Source: an uncultured Myxococcales bacterium (GTDB lineage Bacteria > Myxococcota_A > UBA9042 > CAIXZC01). Taken from it: a stretch of 64,000 nucleotides of DNA. Positions 1 to 6,869 of this stretch are shown piece after piece. Numbering within the stretch: position 1 is the stretch's first letter; the number at the start of each line of letters is the position of its first letter. Below the pieces are notes generated by a model. It searched no databases and had not been told where the DNA came from. It worked only from the letters and a program-made list of their open reading frames with translations. The position numbers and the translations under genes are program-made. The DNA is taken from NCBI GenBank assembly GCA_903895725.1, contig CAITUV010000031.1, forward strand, positions 62,001-126,000, given 5' to 3'.

Positions 1-1142
1 GCAAGGAGACGGACATCCGTCCGATTTCGGGCCGGATCGGCGTGCTTCCCAGGACCCACGGCTCCGCACTGTTCACCCGCGGGGAGACCCAGGCACTGGT
101 CATCTCCACCCTGGGCTCGATCGCGGACCAGCAGCGGGTGGATTCCCTGCTCGGGGACATCCAGAAGCGGTTCATGCTGCACTACAACTTCCCGCCGTTC
201 TCGGTGGGCGAAGTCAAGGCGCTGCGGGGCCCGTCCCGTCGTGACATCGGACACGGCCACCTGGCCGAGCGTGGAGTTGCCAAGGCGCTCCCGGCGCACG
301 ACGAGTTCCCGTACACCATCCGCGTGGTCTCCGAGGTTCTCGAGTCCAACGGCAGCTCCTCCATGGCAACCGTCTGCGGCTCCTCCATGGCCCTCATGGA
401 TGCCGGTGTGCCGATGAAGTGCCCCGTGGCCGGAATCGCCATGGGCCTCATCAAGGAAGGGGACAAGTTCTTCGTCCTGTCCGACATCCTCGGTGACGAA
501 GACCACCTGGGCGACATGGACTTCAAGGTCGTGGGCAACCGCGACGGCGTGTCCGCAGTCCAGATGGACATCAAGATCTCCGGGCTCACCCGGGAGATCA
601 TGGAACGGGCGCTCTCCCAGGCCCGCCAGGCACGGCATCATGTGCTGGACAAGATGGCCGAGGTCGTCTCGACGCACCGGCCCGACCTGTCGCCCTACGC
701 GCCCCGCATCACCACCCTGTTCATCAACAAGGAGAAGATCGGCGCGCTCATCGGTCCCGGCGGCAAGCACATCCGGGGCATCATCGATGCCACGGGCGTG
801 GACATCGACGTGGACGATGACGGCAAGGTTACCATTGCGGCCGTCGACGGTGCCGCTGCCAAGGAGGCCATCCGCCTCGTGCAGAGCTACACCGCCGAGG
901 CCGAGCTGGGCAAGACCTACGTCGGCAAGGTGGTCCGCATCGTCGACTTCGGCGCGTTCATCGAGATCCTGCCGGGCATCGACGGGCTGTGCCACATCTC
1001 GGAGCTGGCCGACCGCCGCGTGAACAAGGTGGAGGACATCCTCAAGGAAGGCGACGAGGTCGTGGTCAAGGTCATCAACATCGATGCCAAGTCCGGCAAG
1101 GTCAAGCTGTCCCGCCGGGAAGCGTTGAAGCGCGACTTCTAG
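1..1142 (+). CDS. pnp: polynucleotide phosphorylase, C-terminal part (5' end outside window)
   Basis: Phosphorolytic 3'-5' exoribonuclease of the RNA degradosome, cytoplasmic. The frame is open from base 3, so the gene starts upstream; about 379 C-terminal residues are present. The first visible residues include [18 protein letters not shown], the start of the second RNase PH core. A KH domain follows at about 705-860, with its GxxG loop as GPGG. An S1 RNA-binding domain lies at about 908-1130 ([18 protein letters not shown]). The protein ends with [10 protein letters not shown]. The stop is 3 bases before dut, so the two are probably co-transcribed. Catalytic core, KH and S1 order match the family exactly; identification is near certain. 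Confidence 0.97.
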   Translation, partial: KETDIRPISGRIGVLPRTHGSALFTRGETQALVISTLGSIADQQRVDSLLGDIQKRFMLHYNFPPFSVGEVKALRGPSRRDIGHGHLAERGVAKALPAHDEFPYTIRVVSEVLESNGSSSMATVCGSSMALMDAGVPMKCPVAGIAMGLIKEGDKFFVLSDILGDEDHLGDMDFKVVGNRDGVSAVQMDIKISGLTREIMERALSQARQARHHVLDKMAEVVSTHRPDLSPYAPRITTLFINKEKIGALIGPGGKHIRGIIDATGVDIDVDDDGKVTIAAVDGAAAKEAIRLVQSYTAEAELGKTYVGKVVRIVDFGAFIEILPGIDGLCHISELADRRVNKVEDILKEGDEVVVKVINIDAKSGKVKLSRREALKRDF

Positions 1143-1145
1143 GAA

Positions 1146-1604
1146 ATGACTTCCGAAGCAGTGACGATCCGGATGCAGCGGCTCCCTCACGCAGAGGGGT
1201 TGCCGCTGCCCGCCTATGCGACGGATGGCTCGGCCGGAATGGACCTGCGGGCGGCCGTGACCGAACCGGTCCGGCTGCCACCGCAGGCCCGTGCCCTGGT
1301 CCCAACGGGGCTGTGTCTCGAAATCCCACCGGGCTTCGAGGGGCAGGTGCGTCCCCGCTCGGGCCTTGCCGTCCGGCAGGGGCTGACGGTGCTCAACACT
1401 CCGGGGACCATCGACAGCGACTACCGGGGAGAGGTCCAGGTCATCCTGATCAACCTGGGTAGCGAGGACGTAGTCATCGCCCGCGGGGACCGGATCGCTC
1501 AGCTCGTGGTGGCCCCGGTCGCCCGGGCGGAGCTGCTGGAAGTCGGCACTCTGGCCCACAGCGACCGTGGGGCCGGCGGGTTCGGGCACACGGGCAAGTC
1601 CTAG
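1146..1604 (+). CDS. dut: dUTP diphosphatase (dUTPase)
   Basis: Hydrolyses dUTP to dUMP and PPi, keeping uracil out of DNA and supplying dUMP for thymidylate synthesis. The protein is 152 aa, the usual size of the homotrimeric family. All five motifs are present: motif 1 at residues 27-36 ([10 protein letters not shown]), motif 2 at 71-75 (RSGLA), motif 3 at 84-97 with the catalytic Asp90 ([13 protein letters not shown]), motif 4 at 114-121 (GDRIAQLV) and the flexible C-terminal motif 5 at 141-150 ([10 protein letters not shown]). It starts 3 bases after the pnp stop and is followed directly by a glycosyltransferase gene, which suggests a shared transcript. Confidence 0.97.
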   Translation: MTSEAVTIRMQRLPHAEGLPLPAYATDGSAGMDLRAAVTEPVRLPPQARALVPTGLCLEIPPGFEGQVRPRSGLAVRQGLTVLNTPGTIDSDYRGEVQVILINLGSEDVVIARGDRIAQLVVAPVARAELLEVGTLAHSDRGAGGFGHTGKS

Positions 1605-1611
1605 GGGGCCC

Positions 1612-2346
1612 ATGCTCTCGATCGTGATTCCTGCCTACAACGAAGAGGGCCGGATCCTCGCCTGTATGGAGGAGGTAGCCCGTTTCTTCGGCGTCCGGGA
1701 GGAGCCGTTCGAGGTGCTTGTGGTCGACGACGGCTCCTCCGATTCGACTGCCGAGAAGGCCTCCTGTTTCGCCCTGGCCGACCCGCGCTTCCGCGTGCTG
1801 CGACACGGTTCGAACCGGGGGAAGGGGGCCGCGCTCCGGACGGGCATCGGGGCAACAGCAGGGGAGCGGGTGCTGGTGACCGATGCGGATCTGTCCGCAC
1901 CGCTGTCCGAGCTGCCTCGACTGGAGAAGGCTCTTGCCGGGGGGGCGGCCGTTGCCATCGGAAGCCGGGGAGTGCGGGGGGCGATGCTGGTCCGCCGGCA
2001 GTCGGGGCTGCGGGAAGCGGCCGGCCGGGGGGGCAACCTGCTCATCCGCCTCCTCTGCCCGCCGCTGCGAGGAATAAAGGATACCCAGTGCGGTTTCAAA
2101 TTGTTCGACGGCCCGACGGTCCGACGGCTCTGCCGCCTGTCGACCCTGGAGGGGTTCGGCTTCGACGTGGAGCTGCTGCTCCTGGCACGGATTGCGGGCG
2201 TCCCGATCGCCGAGGTTCCGGTTGCCTGGTCCCACCATGATGGATCCAAGGTGACAGGACGGGCGTATGTGGCTACACTCTTTGAAGTGGTGACGGTCCG
2301 ACTCAACCACATCGCCGGTCGCTACCCACGAAAACCGGCCCTATGA
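1612..2346 (+). CDS. family 2 glycosyltransferase, dolichyl-phosphate glucosyltransferase-like
   Basis: Predicted membrane-associated transferase moving a sugar from a nucleotide-sugar donor, probably to a polyprenyl phosphate. The 244-aa protein opens with the GT-A signature SIVIPAYNEEGRI. It has VVDDGSSDST near residue 40 and the metal-binding DxD as TDADLSAP near residue 90, followed by IGSRG and the IKDTQCGFKLF motif typical of DPG_synthase/ALG5-like members. A start at 1612 is chosen over the upstream in-frame GTG at 1567 because it follows an AGGGGG ribosome site and does not overlap dut. No C-terminal membrane domain is seen. The acceptor is not predictable. The stop overlaps a possible upstream start of the next gene. 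Confidence 0.88.
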   Translation: MLSIVIPAYNEEGRILACMEEVARFFGVREEPFEVLVVDDGSSDSTAEKASCFALADPRFRVLRHGSNRGKGAALRTGIGATAGERVLVTDADLSAPLSELPRLEKALAGGAAVAIGSRGVRGAMLVRRQSGLREAAGRGGNLLIRLLCPPLRGIKDTQCGFKLFDGPTVRRLCRLSTLEGFGFDVELLLLARIAGVPIAEVPVAWSHHDGSKVTGRAYVATLFEVVTVRLNHIAGRYPRKPAL

Positions 2347-2357
2347 CGGAGGATTTC

Positions 2358-4358
2358 ATGTTCTTGCGGCGCCACACGATAGTCCTGACCCTCCTCCTGG
2401 CGACGCTGTCCCTGGTCGCGTGCAAGTCGACTCCGCCGGCACCGGCGGAAGGGGAGAACCCGCCGGTCGTCGCCATGCACGAGGAATCAGTGCCGGCCAA
2501 TGTGCCTGCTACGGCCTCGCCACAGCAACGGGACGAATCCGAACACCCGACGCTTGCCGCAGGGGACCGCCTTGCGCTCGCCTCCAGCCCGCAGCCGACC
2601 GCCCAGGCCGAGGAGGAGGACGAGGAGGCCAAGTACTGGGACAAGATCGAGTTTGGTGCGGACCAGCTCGACGAGGTGCTCGAGTACATCAACCAGGAAT
2701 ACATCGAAGAGAAGATCGATACCCGCCGGGCCTATGTTTCGGCAGCGAACTTCGCCCTCTCCTACCTCGAGCCGCCAGGGGAGCTGGTTCCCGTCGCTTA
2801 CTACAAGAAGCACAAGGACGACCCGGAGGAGAAGCTGGAGGGGACCGATCGGGACGAGCTCAACCTCAAGCGCCGCGAGTTCTTCCGGAAGCGCTACGAC
2901 GAGGAGCAGGCTGCGTGGAAGGACATCCCATTCGGCCGGGAGGAATTCCTCCAGGTCATGAAGCATGTGGAGAAAGCTGCGCTCAAGGCCAAGAAGAAGA
3001 AGATCTCGTCGTCCCGCCTCTGGATGGCAGCGACGCAGGGATTCCTGTACGCTCTCGACCCCCATTCCTCCCTCGTCAGCAAGGAAGCCTGGGACGAATC
3101 CACCAAGGAGACCCAGGATGCCAGCTTCGACGGAATCGGGGCCCTGCTGACCCAGCGGTTCGAGCCGTCCGAGACGCTCAAGAACCGCCTGTCCGGCAAG
3201 ACCCGCAAGCTGGCCGACGGGGCCCCCTACCTCATCGTCGAGCTGAGCGAGGAGGACAAGCTCCGTCGCCGCACCTTCGTCGAAAGCCCCATGCCCGGAC
3301 AGCCTGCCGAAAAGGCCGGCGTATGGGCAGGCGACGAGATCGTCAAGGTCGACGGGGTGGACGTCGTGGATCTCTCGCTCGACAAGGTCGTGTCCATGAT
3401 TCGAGGCCCCAAGGGGTCCTCGGTCAAGCTGACCCTGCGTCGGGAGGGGACCCCGGGGGACGTCGAGATCCCGGTCCCGAGGGCCCGAATCCGCGTCACC
3501 AACGTCGAGGGGCGGATCCTCGAGAACTACCCCTGCATCGGGTACGTCAAGCTCACCGGGTTCATCGAGACGTCCTATTCGGACCTGACTGGCGAGATTG
3601 CCCGCCTCCAGAAGGAGTGCTCGGACGGGGACGGGCTTCGCGGCCTGGTCTTCGACCTTCGAAACAACAGCGGCGGACTGCTCAACCAGGGGGTCAAGAT
3701 CGCGGACCTGTTCCTCGAGACGGGGGCCATCGTCACGGTCAAGAACCGCCGTCGCGCCGTCTTCTCCTTCATGGATTCCCAGGACGAGCACTACGAGGCC
3801 CACAAGGAAGACACGCTCCTTCTTCCCATGGTCGTGCTGGTCAACGACGGCTCGGCCTCGGCCTCGGAGATCGTGGCCAGCGCGCTCCAGGACAACCAGC
3901 GGGCGCTCATCGTCGGGGAACGCACTTTCGGCAAGGCCAGCGTGCAGACCCTGATCAACCCGTTGCGGGGCAGCGGCTACTACATCAAGCTCACCGTGGC
4001 CCGCTACTTTGCCCCCAGCAAGCGCACCCTCCAGGTGGTCGGCGTGAATCCGGACGTGGAGGTCGCCCCCACCATCGACGGGAAGAAGCAGCTCGGCTTC
4101 CGGGAGGAGGACCTCTCCAACCATCTCCCCAAGATCGACAGCGAGTACAAGTCGGCCAACGAGGAGCTGGTCAAGGTACTGACCCCCTGCGTCGAGAAAC
4201 GGGGGATTGCCCAGCGGGTATACCAGGACAACCCGCACCCGCAGATCAAGTTCGACTACCAGCTCTACCGGGGTGCGGATTACCTGGAGTGCCTCGTCTC
4301 CCACCTCACCCGGCCCGACCCGGCAATGGTCCGCGTACCGACCGAAAATCAGCCTTGA
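2358..4358 (+). CDS. S41 family C-terminal processing peptidase, lipoprotein
   Basis: Predicted envelope-anchored serine protease of the CtpA/Prc family, which trims C-termini of exported proteins. About 666 aa, larger than simple CtpA proteins. The chosen ATG follows GGAGGA by 4 bases and gives a clean lipoprotein signal ending LSLVAC (Cys22); ATG 2343, overlapping the previous stop, is the alternative. Order: lipobox; a Pro/Ala/Glu-rich linker; an N-terminal helical region; a PDZ domain at about residues 309-365 (AEKAGVWAGDEIVKVDGVDV); and the S41 core. The core has the nucleophile segment NDGSASASEI near residue 500 and the catalytic Lys in ERTFGKASVQT near residue 526. A roughly 90-residue C-terminal extension is of unknown use. 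Confidence 0.93.
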   Translation: MFLRRHTIVLTLLLATLSLVACKSTPPAPAEGENPPVVAMHEESVPANVPATASPQQRDESEHPTLAAGDRLALASSPQPTAQAEEEDEEAKYWDKIEFGADQLDEVLEYINQEYIEEKIDTRRAYVSAANFALSYLEPPGELVPVAYYKKHKDDPEEKLEGTDRDELNLKRREFFRKRYDEEQAAWKDIPFGREEFLQVMKHVEKAALKAKKKKISSSRLWMAATQGFLYALDPHSSLVSKEAWDESTKETQDASFDGIGALLTQRFEPSETLKNRLSGKTRKLADGAPYLIVELSEEDKLRRRTFVESPMPGQPAEKAGVWAGDEIVKVDGVDVVDLSLDKVVSMIRGPKGSSVKLTLRREGTPGDVEIPVPRARIRVTNVEGRILENYPCIGYVKLTGFIETSYSDLTGEIARLQKECSDGDGLRGLVFDLRNNSGGLLNQGVKIADLFLETGAIVTVKNRRRAVFSFMDSQDEHYEAHKEDTLLLPMVVLVNDGSASASEIVASALQDNQRALIVGERTFGKASVQTLINPLRGSGYYIKLTVARYFAPSKRTLQVVGVNPDVEVAPTIDGKKQLGFREEDLSNHLPKIDSEYKSANEELVKVLTPCVEKRGIAQRVYQDNPHPQIKFDYQLYRGADYLECLVSHLTRPDPAMVRVPTENQP

Positions 4359-4381
4359 CAAAAGCCTCGAAATCATAGTAT
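4355..4381 (+). promoter_or_regulatory. possible tRNA-Cys promoter overlapping the protease stop codon
   Basis: A perfect TTGACA at 4355-4360 includes the stop codon of the S41 protease gene. TAGTAT lies 15 bases downstream (4376-4381), with TATGCA at 18 bases as an alternative -10. The tRNA starts at 4404, so a start site near 4388-4391 would leave a short leader. Spacing is not ideal for either choice. Confidence 0.4.
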
Positions 4382-4403
4382 GCAAGCGGAGGTTGACAAG
4401 CAG

Positions 4404-4475
4404 GGCGCCATAGCCAAGTGGTAAGGCAGAGGACTGCAAATCCTTCATCCCCCGGTTCGAATCCGGGTGGCGCCT
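4404..4475 (+). tRNA. tRNA-Cys (anticodon GCA)
   Basis: The acceptor arm pairs GGCGCCA (4404-4410) with TGGCGCC (4468-4474). The anticodon loop reads CTGCAAA between GAGGA and TCCTT, giving GCA. The T arm is CCCGG-TTCGAAT-CCGGG. The D arm is the short form with TGGTAA. The discriminator base is U, the identity base of cysteine tRNAs. The 3' CCA is not encoded. About 72 bases, normal for this small tRNA. This is the only tRNA in the window. Confidence 0.96.
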
Positions 4476-4491
4476 CTGGGGGCATGAATCA

Positions 4492-4863
4492 ATGGCTCGA
4501 ATCGCATACATCGCCCAGCATCGTCGTGGGCTGCCGGAATTGCTCAAGCAGTTGTCGGAGACGGGGTATGCGGTCTATCGGGTCGACCCGAACCAGATGG
4601 CCTACCGCCAGCTTCGGGACGACCCGCCCGACCTGATTCTTGCCGACTTGACGCTGCGTTCCGGACACATCCAGGAAATCCTCGATTCGCTCTCCAAGAG
4701 CACCATCACCCGGAACATTCCGCTGTCCGTGGTCGGGGTTGCTCCTGCGGACCTGCAGGTCGTCAAGAACAAGGCTCCTTTTGCCCGTGGACTCCATCTG
4801 GGTGCGGTCACCCGAAAGCTCCTCATCGACATCGTCAAACAGCTCCTCGTCGAAGAGAGCTGA
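4492..4863 (+). CDS. degenerate response-regulator receiver-like protein
   Basis: A 123-aa single-domain protein with a receiver-like alternation of strands and helices: residues 3-8 (RIAYIA), 47-52 (DLILAD), 76-83 (IPLSVVGV) and 99-104. Asp52 sits where the phospho-acceptor would be (LILADLTLRSG). The N-terminal acidic pair that binds Mg is missing (AQH instead of DD), and the usual switch residues are not obvious. It is therefore probably a pseudo-receiver working through protein contacts, not phosphorylation. It begins 16 bases after tRNA-Cys with only a weak GGGGG ribosome site. No partner kinase is adjacent. Function unknown; the fold call is by pattern only. Confidence 0.6.
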   Translation: MARIAYIAQHRRGLPELLKQLSETGYAVYRVDPNQMAYRQLRDDPPDLILADLTLRSGHIQEILDSLSKSTITRNIPLSVVGVAPADLQVVKNKAPFARGLHLGAVTRKLLIDIVKQLLVEES

Positions 4864-4935
4864 TTCCGGATTTCAATTCCAGCCTCCTTTTGTCCTGATT
4901 TCGCCCGCCCGCCAGGCCGGCCGCCGCGTTTGTGC

Positions 4936-4964
4936 TTGAAAAGCCGCAAGAGGGTGCCCATAGT
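4936..4964 (+). promoter_or_regulatory. sigma-70-type promoter, TTGAAA-N17-CATAGT
   Basis: TTGAAA at 4936-4941, a 17-base spacer and CATAGT at 4959-4964. It lies about 70 bases upstream of the small ORF at 5033. The same -10 hexamer at the same spacing occurs upstream of rplM and of the response regulator gene in this window, which strengthens the call. Confidence 0.6.
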
Positions 4965-5032
4965 ATGCCACGGACAAAGTCGATGGGATTTGAAGTCTTT
5001 TCCCGAATCGAGCCCACCGTGGAGGTCAGCGA

Positions 5033-5242
5033 ATGTTGAGACAACCCGAGCGGAAACTGGCCCGGCTGTCCGCCATCACGGAGTTCTACTGCCGGACGAA
5101 GAAGAGACGATTGACTGTCGGTGACTGCCTCGAGCGCTACGTCGAAGCCAACGCGTTCGAGAAACGGAAGTCTGCCTGCTGGCGCTGCTTCCAGGGCAAG
5201 AGGACGCGGGTGGACTTCGCCCGGGAAGCCGACAATGATTAG
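5033..5242 (+). CDS. small cysteine-containing protein of unknown function
   Basis: A 69-aa, strongly basic protein with four cysteines (20, 32, 49, 52). The last two form a CxxC in SACWRCFQGK, so a small zinc-binding knuckle is possible. A good GGAGG lies 7 bases before the ATG, and a good promoter lies upstream (4936-4964), so this is probably a real gene. The pattern of a conserved Cys with RYVE followed by a CWRC segment and a run of basic residues resembles small uncharacterised deltaproteobacterial proteins, but I cannot assign a family. It stands alone; the next gene is more than 350 bases downstream. Confidence 0.6.
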   Translation: MLRQPERKLARLSAITEFYCRTKKRRLTVGDCLERYVEANAFEKRKSACWRCFQGKRTRVDFAREADND

Positions 5243-5606
5243 AGTTGCCAAGCTTCCTGCCTGGAGAACCCTGCCGAATGTGAACCCTCAGGCCCCCCGG
5301 CCGCGTCGCGCTTGATTGCCCTGCCTGCGTGACGGTTCTGTAGCGCCCTTCAAGTCGGCCGGGAGGCTTCCTCCCCCGAGGTCATTGCCGCCCCACGGAC
5401 CTGCCTCCTGCCTGCATGAGGTTTCCGAGTCGACAGAGCCGACAGACGCGCTTATACTGCGCACCGTTGATCGGAAGCAGGGGCAAAGCCCCTGAGGGAG
5501 CCCCCGGTCACGCGTGAGGACGGGCGTGGCGTATGGCAACGATACAGGGCGGCCCGGGAGAGTCCGGGAAGTCGAGTCGGTTCGGGGCGTGAAAGCCGGC
5601 GAGGCA
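5243..5606 (+). other. 364-bp intergenic region with hairpins and a structured leader
   Basis: No convincing gene. A terminator-like hairpin, GGGAGG-CTT-CCTCCC (5361-5375, no T tract), follows the small ORF. A promoter lies at 5430-5458. The roughly 140-base leader after it holds three successive hairpins: GGGGC-AAA-GCCCC near 5476, GTAT-GGCAAC-GATAC near 5532, and CCCGG-GAGAGT-CCGGG near 5554. No known riboswitch class could be matched by eye. Confidence 0.5.
5430..5458 (+). promoter_or_regulatory. promoter TCGACA-N17-TATACT for the outer-membrane barrel gene
   Basis: TCGACA at 5430-5435 (one mismatch to consensus), a 17-base spacer and TATACT at 5453-5458. The predicted start site is near 5465. 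That leaves a leader of about 140 bases before ATG 5607, unusually long for this window. Confidence 0.6.
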
Positions 5607-6869
5607 ATGTCCCTCCGTCCGGGGCGTCGGGTCGTGTGGGTGCTGCTGGCCTGGCTGGCGTGGGCCCCGTTGCCCGCAACGGCCGATCCCGCCGACACGG
5701 TCGGTATCTCGTCAGAAGCGCGAGGCACGGCGCTGTCGTGCGTGGCTTCGGGCACGTCGGGAGGGATGGCCTTTTACAACCCGGCAGGGCTCACCGGAGA
5801 GGACGGCCTCGCCATTGCCGTCTCCGGCGGGCACGTGTGGTCGATGCTGGCGGAGCAGACGACGGCCGGGGGGTCTTTTGCCGAGCTGGCCGTGCGCCTC
5901 CCCCTGTTCGTTGCGGGCGGGGTACCCCGGTTCTCCGTCGGTCTGGCAGCCCAGATGCCGACCGATTCGATTTACCGGATCCGGATGGTGGACGACGAGG
6001 ATCCGCTCTACCCCCTGTATTCCCCCCGTGAACGACGCCTGGCCATGGCGGGGGGGTTCTCCATCCGGCCCTGGGACTGGATCGCGGTCGGAACGGGCCT
6101 GGAGCTGCTCCCCCAGGTATCCGGACGGGTGGTGCTCGACCTTGCGGACCCGGGGGGACGCAACGAGATGCACGTGGTGGCAGGCTATCGCCTCCGCCCG
6201 CTGGCCGGCCTCCGGATCGAGCCTCTCCCCTGGATGAAGCTGGGGCTCTCCTGGCGGGTGGAAAACTCGACCGACCTCGAGATTCCCGCCGAGGTGACCG
6301 CAGAAGGGCTCGTGCTCTCCGCCCGGGTCACGGCCCAGGCGTACTACGTTCCGCACACCCTGTCGGCCGGAATTGCGGCCGCTGCCACCAACGACCTCTG
6401 GTTCGAGGCCGGGCTGTCCTGGTATCGATACGGCACCTTCCCCGAGCCGTCCCCGGATGCCGACCTGTTCGACACGAGCGGGACCGATTCGCTGGGCGAC
6501 ACGGCCGCGACCTCGACCTTCCACGACGTGGTCTCTCCGGCCCTGTCCGTCCGATGGAACGGCCCGATCGTGCTGTCCGGGGGCTACCGGTTCGCTCCGG
6601 CAGCGCTGGAGCGGCAGACCGGAAAGACCAACCTGCTCGATGCCGACCGGCACACGGCCTCGCTGGGGGCAGCGGTCCCGGTCGTCTCGTACCCGGGGCT
6701 CGGGGCGCTCCTGCTGACTGCCGACGCCGCCTTTTCCTACCTTCCGGAGCGGATTCACTACAAGGAGGAGGTCCTGGTGGGCAACCCGGGCTACCCGTCG
6801 ATCCGTTCCGGCGGATGGCGGATGGCCGCTACGCTCGGGTTCGAAATCCGAAAGGGAGGTTCACGATGA
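5607..6869 (+). CDS. outer-membrane beta-barrel protein, FadL/OmpP1-like
   Basis: Predicted long-chain fatty-acid or hydrophobic-compound channel in the outer membrane. The ATG at 5607 gives a 420-aa precursor with signal peptide RRVVWVLLAWLAWAPLPATA. GTG 5589 would add six residues and cannot be excluded. The mature start SSEARGTALSCVASGTSGGMAFYNPAGL contains the NPAGL element seen after the N-terminal plug of FadL-type proteins. The rest is alternating amphipathic strands rich in aromatic residues with Gly/Asp turns. The C-terminus (LGFEIRKGGSR) is not a classical terminal-Phe strand. It overlaps the next lipoprotein gene by 4 bases (ATGA), implying co-translation. Confidence 0.75.
   Translation: MSLRPGRRVVWVLLAWLAWAPLPATADPADTVGISSEARGTALSCVASGTSGGMAFYNPAGLTGEDGLAIAVSGGHVWSMLAEQTTAGGSFAELAVRLPLFVAGGVPRFSVGLAAQMPTDSIYRIRMVDDEDPLYPLYSPRERRLAMAGGFSIRPWDWIAVGTGLELLPQVSGRVVLDLADPGGRNEMHVVAGYRLRPLAGLRIEPLPWMKLGLSWRVENSTDLEIPAEVTAEGLVLSARVTAQAYYVPHTLSAGIAAAATNDLWFEAGLSWYRYGTFPEPSPDADLFDTSGTDSLGDTAATSTFHDVVSPALSVRWNGPIVLSGGYRFAPAALERQTGKTNLLDADRHTASLGAAVPVVSYPGLGALLLTADAAFSYLPERIHYKEEVLVGNPGYPSIRSGGWRMAATLGFEIRKGGSR

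Noticed and set aside
4393..4398. Second TTGACA just before tRNA-Cys as its promoter
   Set aside because: It is only 6 bases from the mature 5' end, so a start site from it would fall inside the tRNA.
2487..4547. 686-codon minus-strand frame antisense to the S41 protease and tRNA-Cys
   Set aside because: Runs through a certain tRNA gene and a protease with catalytic motifs; composition is antisense-like.
5476..5570. Glycine or cyclic-di-GMP riboswitch (GGGAGAGT and GCAAAGCC elements)
   Set aside because: Only short fragments match and their order is wrong for either class; the downstream gene also does not fit glycine control.
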